A stretch of DNA of 39,610 bases from Oscillospiraceae bacterium (GTDB taxonomy: Bacteria; Bacillota; Clostridia; Oscillospirales; QAMX01). Every line of letters begins with the position of its first letter. The stretch's first letter is position 1. A program made the translations under genes and the position numbers. Shown piece after piece: positions 23,916 to 32,545 of this stretch. The stretch spans positions 1 to 39,610 of the forward strand of contig SVLY01000020.1 of NCBI GenBank assembly GCA_015067715.1. Reading direction: 5' to 3'. The notes below the pieces were generated by a model. That model was given only the letters and a program-made list of their open reading frames with translations, was not told the origin of the DNA and ran no database searches.

Positions 23916-23930
23916 ATTTTTCTGCCTCCT

Positions 23931-25211
23931 TTATTTTTCTTCTCTGAGGGTCTCGTGGAGCTGAACCATTCTGGCGCGTAGACGCTCGCTTTCCTCTGCC
24001 ATCCACTGTGCCGTGGGGCGGCCGGAGGGGGGAGTGATCTCAACGGGAGTGTCGATGAGCACTCTCAGCCGTTTGCCAAAGACCTTGTAGTTGTGGGAGA
24101 GGCACACGGGAAGCACCTTTGCGCCGGTCTGGACTGCGAAGAGCAAAAAACCGGACATGAAGGGGTCGATGCCGGTGTCGGGGGAGAGGTGACCCTCCGG
24201 GAAAAGTCCTATGGGCTCGCCGGCGCGGAGAAGGGAGATGCATTCTCTGAAGGAGCGCGTGTCCACAGCGCCGCTTCTGTCCAGGCGGACGCAGTTGCAC
24301 CTGCGGAGGGTCCACGCCACGAAGGGGTTGGTCTCGAATATCTCACCTGCGGCCAGCATATGGAGACGGGAACTGTAGAAGACGGTGCAGAGCATGGGCG
24401 GGTCGAATATGTGAACGTGATTGCATATGACGATGACCGGTCCGGAGAGCTTTCTGCGCTGGACGGAGGGGTCGGTATAGCTGATCTTGGGTCGGTAGCC
24501 GATGTAGAGCAGGGCAGAGAGGAATACCTGGGTGAAGCGGTAGAGGGCCCGGTTGAACCGGTTTTCCCGCCAGGCAAGATCTTCGTCGTTCTTTTTTGCG
24601 GAAAGAGTGTTTTTCATCTGCTGGATCTGGGCTCTGAGCCGGGCAGTGGTCTCGGTGAGCCAGGGAGATGTGGGGGTGAGATCCTCGGGAGGATCAAGGT
24701 TTATGGGTGCGCCCAGACAGACCCGGGTGCGGCGGAAGGGCCTGTAGGTGCCGTCGGAATAGATGGGGATAATGGGCAGGCGGAGCTTTGATGCGATGTA
24801 GGCCGCGCCGGAGCGGAACTCGAGAAGCTCCCCGGTTTTGTTGAAGCGACCCTCGGGGAAAATGCAGATAAGCTCGCCCCTGGCGGCGGCTCGGGTGACC
24901 TGGCCGAGGTAGCCTGCGTTGCTTGAGATATCCCTGTCCACGCGGATACAGCCGATCATGTTGAGAAACCAGTCGAATATTTTGCTCTGGTTGTACATGA
25001 GCTCCCCTGTGAGAAAGCGCACGCTCCGGAAGGGAAAGAGGGCGATGATCAGAATAACGTCTGCAATGTTTTTGTGGTTGCAGATAAGAACCGCCGAACG
25101 TCCCCTTGGCGGAAGACGGAAGGAGGGGTCCTTATAGAGCTTGAATAAAAGAAAGAGATATGCCGGGACGAAGCCGGTAAGCTTGACGAACCAACGGACA
25201 AGATGTCGCAA
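23931..25211 (-). CDS. Protein with two tandem PlsC-type acyltransferase domains
   Basis: 426 residues containing two complete acyltransferase domains. Domain 1 (about 30-185) has the catalytic HX4D in NHKNIAD (His46/Asp51) and IFPEGRF (117-123). Domain 2 (about 235-410) has NHVHIFD (His265/Asp270) and LFPEGHL (336-342). A hydrophobic N-terminus (about 10-24) suggests membrane association. Most PlsC proteins have one domain; both are intact here, so it may acylate two positions or make both acylations of one product. The start is TTG behind GGGGGA. It lies between the AMP-ligase/carrier gene and the LRAT-like gene, implying it uses their acyl donor; a lyso-lipid acceptor is a guess. Confidence 0.88.
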   Translation of the reverse strand: MRHLVRWFVKLTGFVPAYLFLLFKLYKDPSFRLPPRGRSAVLICNHKNIADVILIIALFPFRSVRFLTGELMYNQSKIFDWFLNMIGCIRVDRDISSNAGYLGQVTRAAARGELICIFPEGRFNKTGELLEFRSGAAYIASKLRLPIIPIYSDGTYRPFRRTRVCLGAPINLDPPEDLTPTSPWLTETTARLRAQIQQMKNTLSAKKNDEDLAWRENRFNRALYRFTQVFLSALLYIGYRPKISYTDPSVQRRKLSGPVIVICNHVHIFDPPMLCTVFYSSRLHMLAAGEIFETNPFVAWTLRRCNCVRLDRSGAVDTRSFRECISLLRAGEPIGLFPEGHLSPDTGIDPFMSGFLLFAVQTGAKVLPVCLSHNYKVFGKRLRVLIDTPVEITPPSGRPTAQWMAEESERLRARMVQLHETLREEK

Positions 25212-25245
25212 AATCTATTCCCCCAAAAAGTAATTGGATAAAGCT

Positions 25246-27183
25246 TTACTGTTTTTCTATAAGCTGAGCAAACTCGGCGGGAGTAGCGCAGGAATTTCCC
25301 TCGGCAGTGAGGGGAATTCCGAAATCCTTTTCGATGCGATCCAGCAATGCAAGATACTGCATACTGTTGCCGGAGAGGTCGTAGAGGAAGTGGCTGTTGG
25401 GGCGGATCTCTTCGGCGGGGACATTCAGAATATCTGCAAAGCAGTCGATGAGCTCGGAGACAAGCTGGGAGCTGATCTCTTCGGCGTTTTCATTGGCAGT
25501 GCGAAGGGCGCCGAACTCAAGACGGGTGGCAGGGAATTCGCCGGAGGCAATGCCGGCGGTGAGCTCGCTGCGCTTGATCTTGCCGTTGTAGGATTCGGGC
25601 AGGGGCGCGCCGGCCATATAAACTCTTTTGATCCTGTGGGTGTCCGGGAGGGTGGCGTTTACCTGTTCGATATACTCCATCACACGGGCAAGACGGAAGT
25701 CGGGCATTGAGCCTGCGGGCTCGAAAACGTAGCATATCTCTGTCTGACCGTCGGAAAGCTCGCGGCCGATGCAGCAGCCCCGGAGAACGTATTTGGGGTT
25801 TATTCGGCTTTCAACGGAGACAAGGCTGATAAGCTCGCCGCTGCTGCCGTTGACCATGTCTGCGTTGCGCCCCACGAAAAAGTAGTTGCCCTTTTCGTCC
25901 TGACGGAAAAAGTCGCCGGTGCAGTACCATTCGTCCTCGGAATGGGGAATGACCTCGCCGTTGATATATCTTGCGGAGAAGCAGCTTTCGCCTCTTACCC
26001 AGAGCACATTTGCACCGGTCTCGGGGTCGGGACGGAGCTGGTATTCCAGAGAGGGGAGCGCCTTGCCGACGGAGGCTTCCATGAGGTCACGGGGCTTTTT
26101 GCGGAGCTCGACGGAGGTAATGCCTATCTCCGTCATGCCGTAGCCCACGTGAAGGGGATAGCCTATGGCGTTGATGAGCTCAAGCGTGTCCGGACGGACG
26201 GCGCCGCCGCCGCTGATGCCTATGCTGATGCCGTCGCCAAGCAGGCGGCTTCGGACGCTTTTGAAAAGGAGCTTTGACGCCACGAAACGGCCAAGCGCCG
26301 GGGAGAAATTCTGAAGGGCGAGGCTGAGCTTTGTTCCCTTTTTGAGCTTTTCTACCTGGCCGGTCTTTTTTGCCTCGCGCATGATGCCGTCGGCAAGACT
26401 GTCCCACAGAAGGGGAACGGCAAAAACATGGCTCACGTTGTGGTACTGGGCGGTGGCAAGGATGGTGTCCGGACGGAGATCCTTCAAAAGCACGAAGGTG
26501 CGGCCGAAGAGACCGTACCACAGGAGTACGGCAGAGAGACCGAAGATGTGGTAAAAGGGGAGCACCACGAGCTGGCGTATGGCGCCCTTGTAGAAACGGC
26601 GGAAGCTTTTGTTTACGTTGATGATGTAGCCGGAGTTAAGAGTCTGGGCGGCGATGGCCTTGCCGGAATAGCCGAAGATCTTGGGCTCGCCGGTGGTGCC
26701 GGAGGTGGAGAGGATGATATGGTCTGCCCAGCGACCTTCGCAGAGCCTGTCGGGCTTGGCGGAGAAGACTTCTTTATAGTCTACGAAAACCGCGCCGGGA
26801 ACGGCTTTGTCGGAGATGACGTATTCCATTCCGGTACCCCGGGCGCAGTGGGTCAGGTTTGTTTCGTCTGCGGCGGGAGCTAAAAGCATGGGCTTGAAGC
26901 CTGCGCGGATGAGCGCCCAGAAAATGACCACCCATTCAACACAGTTGGGAAGCTTAAGACCGATAACGCTGTTCTGGGGCAGATGGGCAAAGCGCTGGCA
27001 AAGACCGCTTGAAACACGCTCTATCTCTTTTTTTACGTCGGCGTAGGTATAGCGGACGATATCCATGCCCCGGGACTCTTCGAGATATATCTCCGAAGAA
27101 AAGCTGAAGGTTATTTCGTAAAGATGCCTGAGGGTCCGGTCGCCGTTTTGAAGATCCCGGATGACCCTGTCGTAAAATTTCAT
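25246..27183 (-). CDS. AMP-dependent acyl ligase fused to a C-terminal acyl-carrier domain
   Basis: 645 residues. The ANL-superfamily adenylation part (about 20-540) has STSGTTGEPK (159-168), a GYGMTE motif, the YCTGD motif and the C-terminal catalytic-lysine region NGKIKRSEL. Residues about 570-645 form a carrier domain whose phosphopantetheine serine is Ser607 in DLSGNSM (usual form DxGxDS). It should activate a carboxylic acid with ATP and load it onto its own carrier. The acid is unknown. An ATG follows GGAG at 10 bases. It is first in an operon with a tandem PlsC, LRAT-like and PPTase genes, driven by the promoter at 27230-27258. The Asn before the carrier Ser is less common than Asp, but does not suggest loss of function. 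Confidence 0.9.
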   Translation of the reverse strand: MKFYDRVIRDLQNGDRTLRHLYEITFSFSSEIYLEESRGMDIVRYTYADVKKEIERVSSGLCQRFAHLPQNSVIGLKLPNCVEWVVIFWALIRAGFKPMLLAPAADETNLTHCARGTGMEYVISDKAVPGAVFVDYKEVFSAKPDRLCEGRWADHIILSTSGTTGEPKIFGYSGKAIAAQTLNSGYIINVNKSFRRFYKGAIRQLVVLPFYHIFGLSAVLLWYGLFGRTFVLLKDLRPDTILATAQYHNVSHVFAVPLLWDSLADGIMREAKKTGQVEKLKKGTKLSLALQNFSPALGRFVASKLLFKSVRSRLLGDGISIGISGGGAVRPDTLELINAIGYPLHVGYGMTEIGITSVELRKKPRDLMEASVGKALPSLEYQLRPDPETGANVLWVRGESCFSARYINGEVIPHSEDEWYCTGDFFRQDEKGNYFFVGRNADMVNGSSGELISLVSVESRINPKYVLRGCCIGRELSDGQTEICYVFEPAGSMPDFRLARVMEYIEQVNATLPDTHRIKRVYMAGAPLPESYNGKIKRSELTAGIASGEFPATRLEFGALRTANENAEEISSQLVSELIDCFADILNVPAEEIRPNSHFLYDLSGNSMQYLALLDRIEKDFGIPLTAEGNSCATPAEFAQLIEKQ

Positions 27184-27229
27184 GTTAATTAAGCTCCGTT
27201 TCCGTGAGAACTGTAAACCAAGACATTAT

Positions 27230-27258
27230 AGTATACCACGGAACGGTTGTTTTGACAA
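27230..27258 (-). promoter_or_regulatory. Promoter for the acyl-carrier operon
   Basis: On the minus strand, TTGTCA (27258-27253) and TATACT (27235-27230) with 17-base spacing. It is close to the divergent promoter at 27311. Confidence 0.65.
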
Positions 27259-27310
27259 GACGGTTTTTTTAGTCCGGAGAGTTCAAAAGCGAATATTATA
27301 TTTTTCTTTG

Positions 27311-27339
27311 TTGACATTTTCGGGGTTTGATAGTATAAT
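27311..27339 (+). promoter_or_regulatory. Near-consensus promoter for the kinase/MATE operon
   Basis: Perfect TTGACA (27311-27316) and perfect TATAAT (27334-27339) at 17 bases. Confidence 0.9.
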
Positions 27340-27345
27340 TTCCCC

Positions 27346-27367
27346 TTGTGTCCGGGAGCGGACACAA
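27346..27367 (+). other. Perfect 9-bp stem-loop at the 5' end of the kinase/MATE mRNA
   Basis: TTGTGTCCG (27346-27354) and CGGACACAA (27359-27367) pair around a 4-base loop. It begins about 7 bases after the -10 box, so the transcript would start with it. Such 5' stems usually protect mRNA from decay; this is inference. Confidence 0.6.
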
Positions 27368-27403
27368 AACCGCTTTTTGATGCGGAATAAGGAGAAAACT
27401 TTG

Positions 27404-28024
27404 ATGAAGATTATAACTGTGAGCCGGGAATTTGGTTCCGGCGGCAGAGAGCTTGGAAAAAGGCTGGCCGATGAGCTTGGCTTTGACTATTACGACAGGG
27501 AGATTATCGACGTTATCGCCCACAAAAACGGCATGGACCCGGGTTACGTTGAAAAGTCACTTGAGAAGGGTGCCTGGCAGACCGTGCCTCTGACATTTAA
27601 GCGTTCGTTCGTTGGCCCTTCCATGGCAGCAAGCGCAAAGACGGGGCTGCTTTTGGAGCAGAAAAAGGTCATTGAGTCCGTTGCCGCCGCGGGACGGGAC
27701 TGTGTTATCGTTGGAAGAAACGCGGACGTTATACTTGAAAAATACAGCCCCATGAATATTTTCGTGTGCGCTTCAATGGAGGCGCGCATTGCCCGCTGTA
27801 TAAGCCGCTCCGAGGGGGAGGAAAAGGTCTCGCTCCGGGATATGGAGAACAATATCCGGGTGATCGACAAAAACCGCGCCAGGACACGGGAGATGATCTC
27901 CGGCAAAAAATGGGGGGAGAGGGAAAACTATCACCTCACCGTGAACACCACCGGCTGGGAGCTTCGGGAGCTCACTCCTGCAGTTGCGGACTTTGCCAAA
28001 AGGTGGTTTGAGAGAACGAAATGA
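27404..28024 (+). CDS. Cytidylate-kinase-like P-loop protein
   Basis: 206 residues beginning MKIITVSREFGSGGRELG, the P-loop-like opening of the Cytidylate_kin2 family. The segment GRDCVIVGRNADVIL, the Arg-rich block RAR and the C-terminal NTTGW resemble nucleotide-kinase-fold regions. Members are widespread in clostridia, and their substrate is generally unknown, so cytidylate should not be assumed. The frame opens at 27182, but AAGGAGA plus the ATG at 27404 (9-base spacing), behind a consensus promoter, fixes the start. The stop overlaps the MATE start (ATGA), implying co-translation. Confidence 0.85.
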   Translation: MKIITVSREFGSGGRELGKRLADELGFDYYDREIIDVIAHKNGMDPGYVEKSLEKGAWQTVPLTFKRSFVGPSMAASAKTGLLLEQKKVIESVAAAGRDCVIVGRNADVILEKYSPMNIFVCASMEARIARCISRSEGEEKVSLRDMENNIRVIDKNRARTREMISGKKWGERENYHLTVNTTGWELRELTPAVADFAKRWFERTK

Positions 28025-29352
28025 CCATTCAGCTTTCGGATCACTTTACCTACAAAAAGCTCTTCCGCTTCACCCTGCCCTCTGTGGCGATGATGGTGTT
28101 TTCCTCGGTTTACGGAGTTGTGGACGGGTTTTTCGTTTCCAACTTCGTTGGCAAGACCCCCTTTGCGGCGGTCAATTTCATTTTTCCATTTCTGATGATA
28201 CTGGGCACCTTCGGCTTTATGATAGGTACCGGCGGCAGTGCGCTTGTGGCAAAGACCCTTGGGGAAGGTGAGAACGAAAAGGCAAACAGCATGTTTTCCC
28301 TTTTCGTTTACGTCACCGCCGTATTGGGCGCGGTTATCGGCGGGCTGGGCATCGTCTTTCTCCGGCCGGTGGCGTCGCTTTTGGGCGCAGAGGGGCAGAT
28401 GCTCGCAGACTGCGTTGTCTACGGGCGGATAATTCTTATCGCTCTGCCGGCGTTCATGCTTCAGATGGTCTTTCAGAGCTTTTTTGTAACGGCGGAAAAG
28501 CCCCAGCTGGGACTCGTTATGACCCTTGTGGCAGGGATCGGCAACATGGTTCTGGATGCTCTGTTTATGGCCGTGTTCGATTGGGGACTTGTTGGCGCGG
28601 CGGCGGCAACGGCCGCGTCCCAGACTATCGGCGGAGTTGTTCCCGTTATTTACTTTTCGCTGAACCGCAGGGGAGTTCTCTGCCTTGGAAGGACAAGGCT
28701 TGATCTGCGGGCGCTGATGAAGGCGTGCTTTAACGGCTCATCTGAGCTTATGAGCAACGTTTCAATGAGCCTTGTGAGTATGCTCTACAACGGCCAGCTT
28801 ATGAAATACGCCGGGGAAGACGGTGTTGCGGCTTACGGCGTGCTGATGTACGTGAACATGGTATTCATCGCCGTGTTCATCGGCTATTCCATTGGCACCG
28901 CGCCAATAATCGGCTATCATTTCGGCGCGGAAAACCACGGCGAGCTTAAAAATATGCTGAAAAAGAGCGCGGTGATCATCGCCGTTTCCTCCGTTGGCAT
29001 GCTGGCGCTCTCATTCGCCCTTGCCGTGCCCCTGTCAAAGCTCTACGTTGGCTACGACGCTGAGCTTTTCCAGCTGACAAAGCGGGGTTTTTATATCTAT
29101 TCGTTCTCGTTCCTTTTTGCCGGGGTGGCGATATTCGGCTCTTCGTTTTTTACCGCGCTGAACAACGGCCTTATCTCGGCGGTGATATCCTTCATGCGCA
29201 CCCTTGTGTTTCAGGTCGCGGCGGTGCTTTTGCTTCCGCTGATATGGGGCATCGACGGAATATGGTATTCCATCGTGGTGGCAGAGCTTATGGCCTTCGT
29301 GCTGTCCTGTTTCTTTGTTCTGATACTGAAAAACAAATATCACTATATGTAG
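28021..29352 (+). CDS. MATE-family multidrug efflux transporter
   Basis: Integral membrane cation/drug antiporter of 443 residues with 12 predicted helices, the first opening with FRFTLPSVAMMVFSSVYGVV and VDGFFVSNFVG, typical of clostridial MATE proteins. The second half repeats the pattern (LMSNVSMSLVSMLYNGQLMKY). It normally expels cationic compounds using Na+ or H+; the substrate is unknown. It starts inside the stop of the kinase-like gene and is ended by the terminator at 29368-29400. Confidence 0.88.
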   Translation: MTIQLSDHFTYKKLFRFTLPSVAMMVFSSVYGVVDGFFVSNFVGKTPFAAVNFIFPFLMILGTFGFMIGTGGSALVAKTLGEGENEKANSMFSLFVYVTAVLGAVIGGLGIVFLRPVASLLGAEGQMLADCVVYGRIILIALPAFMLQMVFQSFFVTAEKPQLGLVMTLVAGIGNMVLDALFMAVFDWGLVGAAAATAASQTIGGVVPVIYFSLNRRGVLCLGRTRLDLRALMKACFNGSSELMSNVSMSLVSMLYNGQLMKYAGEDGVAAYGVLMYVNMVFIAVFIGYSIGTAPIIGYHFGAENHGELKNMLKKSAVIIAVSSVGMLALSFALAVPLSKLYVGYDAELFQLTKRGFYIYSFSFLFAGVAIFGSSFFTALNNGLISAVISFMRTLVFQVAAVLLLPLIWGIDGIWYSIVVAELMAFVLSCFFVLILKNKYHYM

Positions 29353-29367
29353 CTGAACTGTCTTCCG

Positions 29368-29400
29368 GCGGCGTTTTTCTTATTGGAAAACGCCGCTTTT
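29368..29400 (+). terminator. Terminator after the MATE gene
   Basis: GCGGCGTTTT (29368-29377) pairs with AAAACGCCGC (29387-29396), followed by TTTTC. Confidence 0.8.
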
Positions 29401-29487
29401 CACGTAATGTGGGTTATAAAATCAGACTCTGCGGAAAGTGAACAGTGAAATAGAACCGAATTTATAAAAATATCGTCTGAATGCATA

Positions 29488-29517
29488 AAGACAAGCCCCG
29501 GTAAAAGGCTGTATAAT
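29488..29517 (+). promoter_or_regulatory. Possible promoter of the sugar-phosphate operon
   Basis: A perfect TATAAT at 29512-29517 with a poor -35 (AAGACA, 29488-29493, 18-base spacing). A weak -35 with a good -10 would fit activation by a regulator such as the AraC protein encoded downstream; this link is untested. Confidence 0.45.
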
Positions 29518-29565
29518 TATGATGAAACAAGCTGTGCAGATAAATGTAAAGGAGACTTGATAACA

Positions 29566-30534
29566 ATGGCACTTTATGATGAATTCCGCTTTAAGCCCGC
29601 ACCCTGGCTTCCTCACAGCGAGCTTCCCCTGGAAGAGCTTGAGCGCGTCCGCAACATCAAGCGCGAGGATATGGAATATACCAACGAAAACGGTTTTTCC
29701 GTTAAGGTGGTAATCGACCCCACCCTTCACATGGTGCAGGATATGTTCTACCGCATTCTCATGTCCGATATCAACGACACTCCCTTCTCAATGATATGCC
29801 CCAACCAGTGGCCCGGAGCTTATTCCTCCGTTGCCAATATGCTGAACAAGTTCAACGTTTCTGCCAGAAACGTCCACGCTTTTGCCATGGACGAGTGGGC
29901 GGACGAGGACGGCAACGTTGCCCCTCTCACCTACGGCGCCGGTCTGGGCTATTCCTTTATGAACCACTTCTACGGCCGGATCCGTGAGGATCTGCGTCCC
30001 CCCGTTGACCACTGGCACGTCCACACCAACGAGAACAAGGGCGAGGGCGTTTACTCTGCCATGATCGAAGAGATCACCGGCGGCGGTGTTGACGTTGTTT
30101 ACACTGCAACCGGCTGGCCGGGACACACTGCGTTCATCGACCCCAGAACCGAAGAGTTCAAGGCCGACAGCCTTGAAGAGTTCTGCAAGCTGGGCTCCCG
30201 CATTGTAACCGAAACTCCTCTCACCATCTGCGAAAACTCCCTCTTTGGACCCATGGGCGCTTCCGGCGACGTTTGGGCGGTTCCTTACAAGGCCGCTACC
30301 ATCGGTCCCAGAGATATCTGCAACGCCAAGGAGAGAGTTGAGCTCCACAATTTCGTCAACGCCGACGGCAGCTCCTGGCAGAGAATGGTATCCCGTCTTG
30401 AGCTCTACGGCCCCATCTCCATGGAGTTCCCGGCTTCCATTCTGCGCCTTGGAAAGGGCACCTGCTACGTTTCCGAGGCCATTGCAAAGCCCTTTGCCAG
30501 CTGGCACTGCGGCATTGAGGACAAGGATCTTTAA
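29566..30534 (+). CDS. NagB-like sugar-phosphate isomerase/deaminase homologue with divergent active site
   Basis: 322 residues (ATG at 29566, AAGGAGA 11 bases upstream; a TTG lies at 29557). The fold resembles glucosamine-6-phosphate deaminase: the HAFAMDEWAD block corresponds to the FxMDEY region of NagB, and TGWPGHTAFIDP corresponds to GxGxDGHIAFNEP. Here the Asp before GH is replaced by Pro and the spacing is one residue shorter, while the His is kept. The true substrate and reaction are therefore uncertain; a related aldose/ketose or amino-sugar phosphate is likely. It is the first gene of a nine-gene operon and is followed by a NagA-like gene, a pairing typical of amino-sugar use. Confidence 0.75.
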   Translation: MALYDEFRFKPAPWLPHSELPLEELERVRNIKREDMEYTNENGFSVKVVIDPTLHMVQDMFYRILMSDINDTPFSMICPNQWPGAYSSVANMLNKFNVSARNVHAFAMDEWADEDGNVAPLTYGAGLGYSFMNHFYGRIREDLRPPVDHWHVHTNENKGEGVYSAMIEEITGGGVDVVYTATGWPGHTAFIDPRTEEFKADSLEEFCKLGSRIVTETPLTICENSLFGPMGASGDVWAVPYKAATIGPRDICNAKERVELHNFVNADGSSWQRMVSRLELYGPISMEFPASILRLGKGTCYVSEAIAKPFASWHCGIEDKDL

Positions 30535-30548
30535 TAGGTAAATACCAG

Positions 30549-30581
30549 GGGTCTGTGGGAGGTTTTGCCTTGCACAGACCC
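30549..30581 (+). other. Intercistronic 9-bp hairpin
   Basis: GGGTCTGTG (30549-30557) pairs with CACAGACCC (30573-30581). No T-run follows, so it is more likely a processing or stability element between the NagB-like and NagA-like genes than a terminator. Confidence 0.6.
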
Positions 30582-30613
30582 TGCACACATTATTTGGGGA
30601 GGATCAACGTTCT

Positions 30614-31786
30614 GTGATCAATGCCATTGTGAACACGAACCTTATCCTTGAGGAGGGAATCGTTTTCGACGGGGCAATAACCTGGGAAAACGGCAGGATA
30701 CTCTCCCTTGGAAGGGCAAGTGAAGTTAATATTCCCCGGGACGCCGAAATCATCGACGCCGGCGGAAAGTATACCGCGCCGGGACTTGTGGACATCCACA
30801 ACCACGGCGGTCCGGACTGGCTCTTTTGGGAGGAGCCGGAAAAGTGCTGTGAGTTTTTCCTGGCTCACGGACAGACAACCGTTTTGCCCACCTTTTACTG
30901 CGACATGACCGAGGAAAAGCTTTTGCTGGGGCTTGAACGGGTTAAAGCCGCATCCCACAGGGGAGCGGGCAGGATAATCGGCGGTATCTATATGGAAGGC
31001 CCATATATGAACGGCGTGGGCTCAAACCAGAAGAATATCCTCTGGGGCGGAGAGATCGACCCCGGCGAATACGGAAGAGTTGTGGCCGCCATGGCGGGCT
31101 ACGCGAAGATATGGGCCATCGACCCCGGAAGACCGGGCATTGAGGTCTTTATGGCAGACGTGAAGGCCGCCGACCCGGACGCCATCTTTACTATGGGTCA
31201 CTCCCAGTCGGCAGCCTCCGCGGCCCGCCGTGTGAAAAAATACGGTCTGAAGCTTCAGACCCACCACGGCGACTCCGGCAAATGTCCCGGACGAGCTCAG
31301 GGGACGATTGGCGCCGGCTGTGACGAATACGCTCTGCTTGACCCGGATATTTACACCGAGCTCATCTGCGACGAAAACGGGATCCACGTTGACGCAGACA
31401 TGATGAAAATGCTCATCCGCACCAAGGGCATCGAGCGCGTTGTGCTGATAACCGACCACATGGCGGACAAAAACCACTATACAAACAACGAGGCCGAGGG
31501 TATTCTTTACGGGCCGGATCTGAACTACGATTACGAGGGTCACCTTGCGGGAAGCCATCTGACTCTGGACAACGCCTGCCGAAACCTTATGGCTCACACG
31601 GGCTACGGGCTGTGCCACGCTGTGAGAATGGCGTCTCTCAACCCGGCGAGAGTCCTTGGCATAGACGGCGAGGTGGGAAGCCTTGAACCCGGCAAAAAGG
31701 CAGACCTTATCATAACCGACGACCGCTTTAATATCGACACCGTCATCCTGAACGGCGACGTTGCCGTTTCCGGGAGAAAAGCATAA
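30614..31786 (+). CDS. NagA-like N-acetylglucosamine-6-phosphate deacetylase-family amidohydrolase
   Basis: 390-residue amidohydrolase. Metal-binding pattern APGLVDIHNHG (HxH, near residue 60), MEGPYMN (Glu of the NagA family), MGHSQS and LQTHHGD (His ligands), and ITDHMAD (catalytic Asp), and a C-terminal SLEPGKKADLII typical of the group. The start is GTG with GGGAGGA about 11 bases upstream. Removal of an N-acyl group from a sugar phosphate would feed the NagB-like enzyme, although the flanking genes suggest an unusual substrate. It is the second gene of the operon. Confidence 0.82.
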   Translation: MINAIVNTNLILEEGIVFDGAITWENGRILSLGRASEVNIPRDAEIIDAGGKYTAPGLVDIHNHGGPDWLFWEEPEKCCEFFLAHGQTTVLPTFYCDMTEEKLLLGLERVKAASHRGAGRIIGGIYMEGPYMNGVGSNQKNILWGGEIDPGEYGRVVAAMAGYAKIWAIDPGRPGIEVFMADVKAADPDAIFTMGHSQSAASAARRVKKYGLKLQTHHGDSGKCPGRAQGTIGAGCDEYALLDPDIYTELICDENGIHVDADMMKMLIRTKGIERVVLITDHMADKNHYTNNEAEGILYGPDLNYDYEGHLAGSHLTLDNACRNLMAHTGYGLCHAVRMASLNPARVLGIDGEVGSLEPGKKADLIITDDRFNIDTVILNGDVAVSGRKA

Positions 31787-31809
31787 ATCAAAACGGAGGA
31801 AAACAAACC

Positions 31810-32517
31810 ATGAAACCCACGATTCGCGCCCCTTATTTTGAAGTGGGCACCAAGAACTACGTTTACGGAGATACCCTTCTGGAGTACGCCATTGCCGCCG
31901 ACAAGGCCGCAGAGAAATACGATATCGACGTTCTCTTTATCTGCCCCGCAGTTGAGATCCGCAGAGTACGGGAGAACACCAAAAACCTCATTATCCTTGC
32001 CCCCTATATGGACACTCTCCGTCCGGGACGCGGCATGGCAGACGTTCTTCCCGAAGGGCTCAAGGCCGCCGGTGCACAGGGCGTTGTTATAAACCACTGT
32101 GAAAAGCCCATGAGCCTTCCCCAGATGAAGGCCACCATCGACCGCGCAAGAGAGCTTGACTTCCTTGTTTTCGCCTGTGCGGACACTCTGGCAGAGGCAA
32201 AGGCCATCGCCCAGCTCCATCCCGACATTATCAACCCCGAGCCCTCCGAGATCATCGGCGGCGGCAACGGAGTAAGCCCCATGGCCTACGTTAAGGACTC
32301 CATTAAAGTCATCAAGGAGATCTACCCCGACATTATGGTCGAGCAGGCCGCAGGCATTACAAACGGCCAGCAGGTATACGACTTTATCATGGCAGGCTCC
32401 GAGGCCGCAGGCGCCGCCTCCGGCATTATGAACGCCGAAGACCCCATCGCCATGATCGACGAGATGATCGCCGCCACCCGCCGCGCCGCAGACGATCTTA
32501 AAAAACAGGCAGAATAA
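31810..32517 (+). CDS. Archaeal-type triose-phosphate-isomerase paralogue
   Basis: 235 residues, within the 220-235 range of archaeal-like TIMs. Key residues appear: Lys15 (VGTKNYV), the His motif NHCEKPM near 95-101, Glu in NPEPSEIIGGG (near 140-150), and GIMNAEDP near the end, which would bind phosphate. The phosphate loop GGGNGVSP is modified relative to the usual GTG. Classical TIM is normally in the glycolytic cluster, so a copy in a sugar operon suggests isomerisation of another short sugar phosphate such as erythrulose or dihydroxyacetone-derived compounds. CGGAGG precedes the ATG. Confidence 0.85.
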   Translation: MKPTIRAPYFEVGTKNYVYGDTLLEYAIAADKAAEKYDIDVLFICPAVEIRRVRENTKNLIILAPYMDTLRPGRGMADVLPEGLKAAGAQGVVINHCEKPMSLPQMKATIDRARELDFLVFACADTLAEAKAIAQLHPDIINPEPSEIIGGGNGVSPMAYVKDSIKVIKEIYPDIMVEQAAGITNGQQVYDFIMAGSEAAGAASGIMNAEDPIAMIDEMIAATRRAADDLKKQAE

Positions 32518-32545
32518 GTTTATTTTGAAATAAGGAGATTTAACC

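Noticed and set aside
27404-28024. Calling the gene cmk (true cytidylate kinase).
   Set aside because: It belongs to the cytidylate-kinase-like family, whose substrate is unknown, and its partner is a MATE exporter rather than nucleotide or translation genes.
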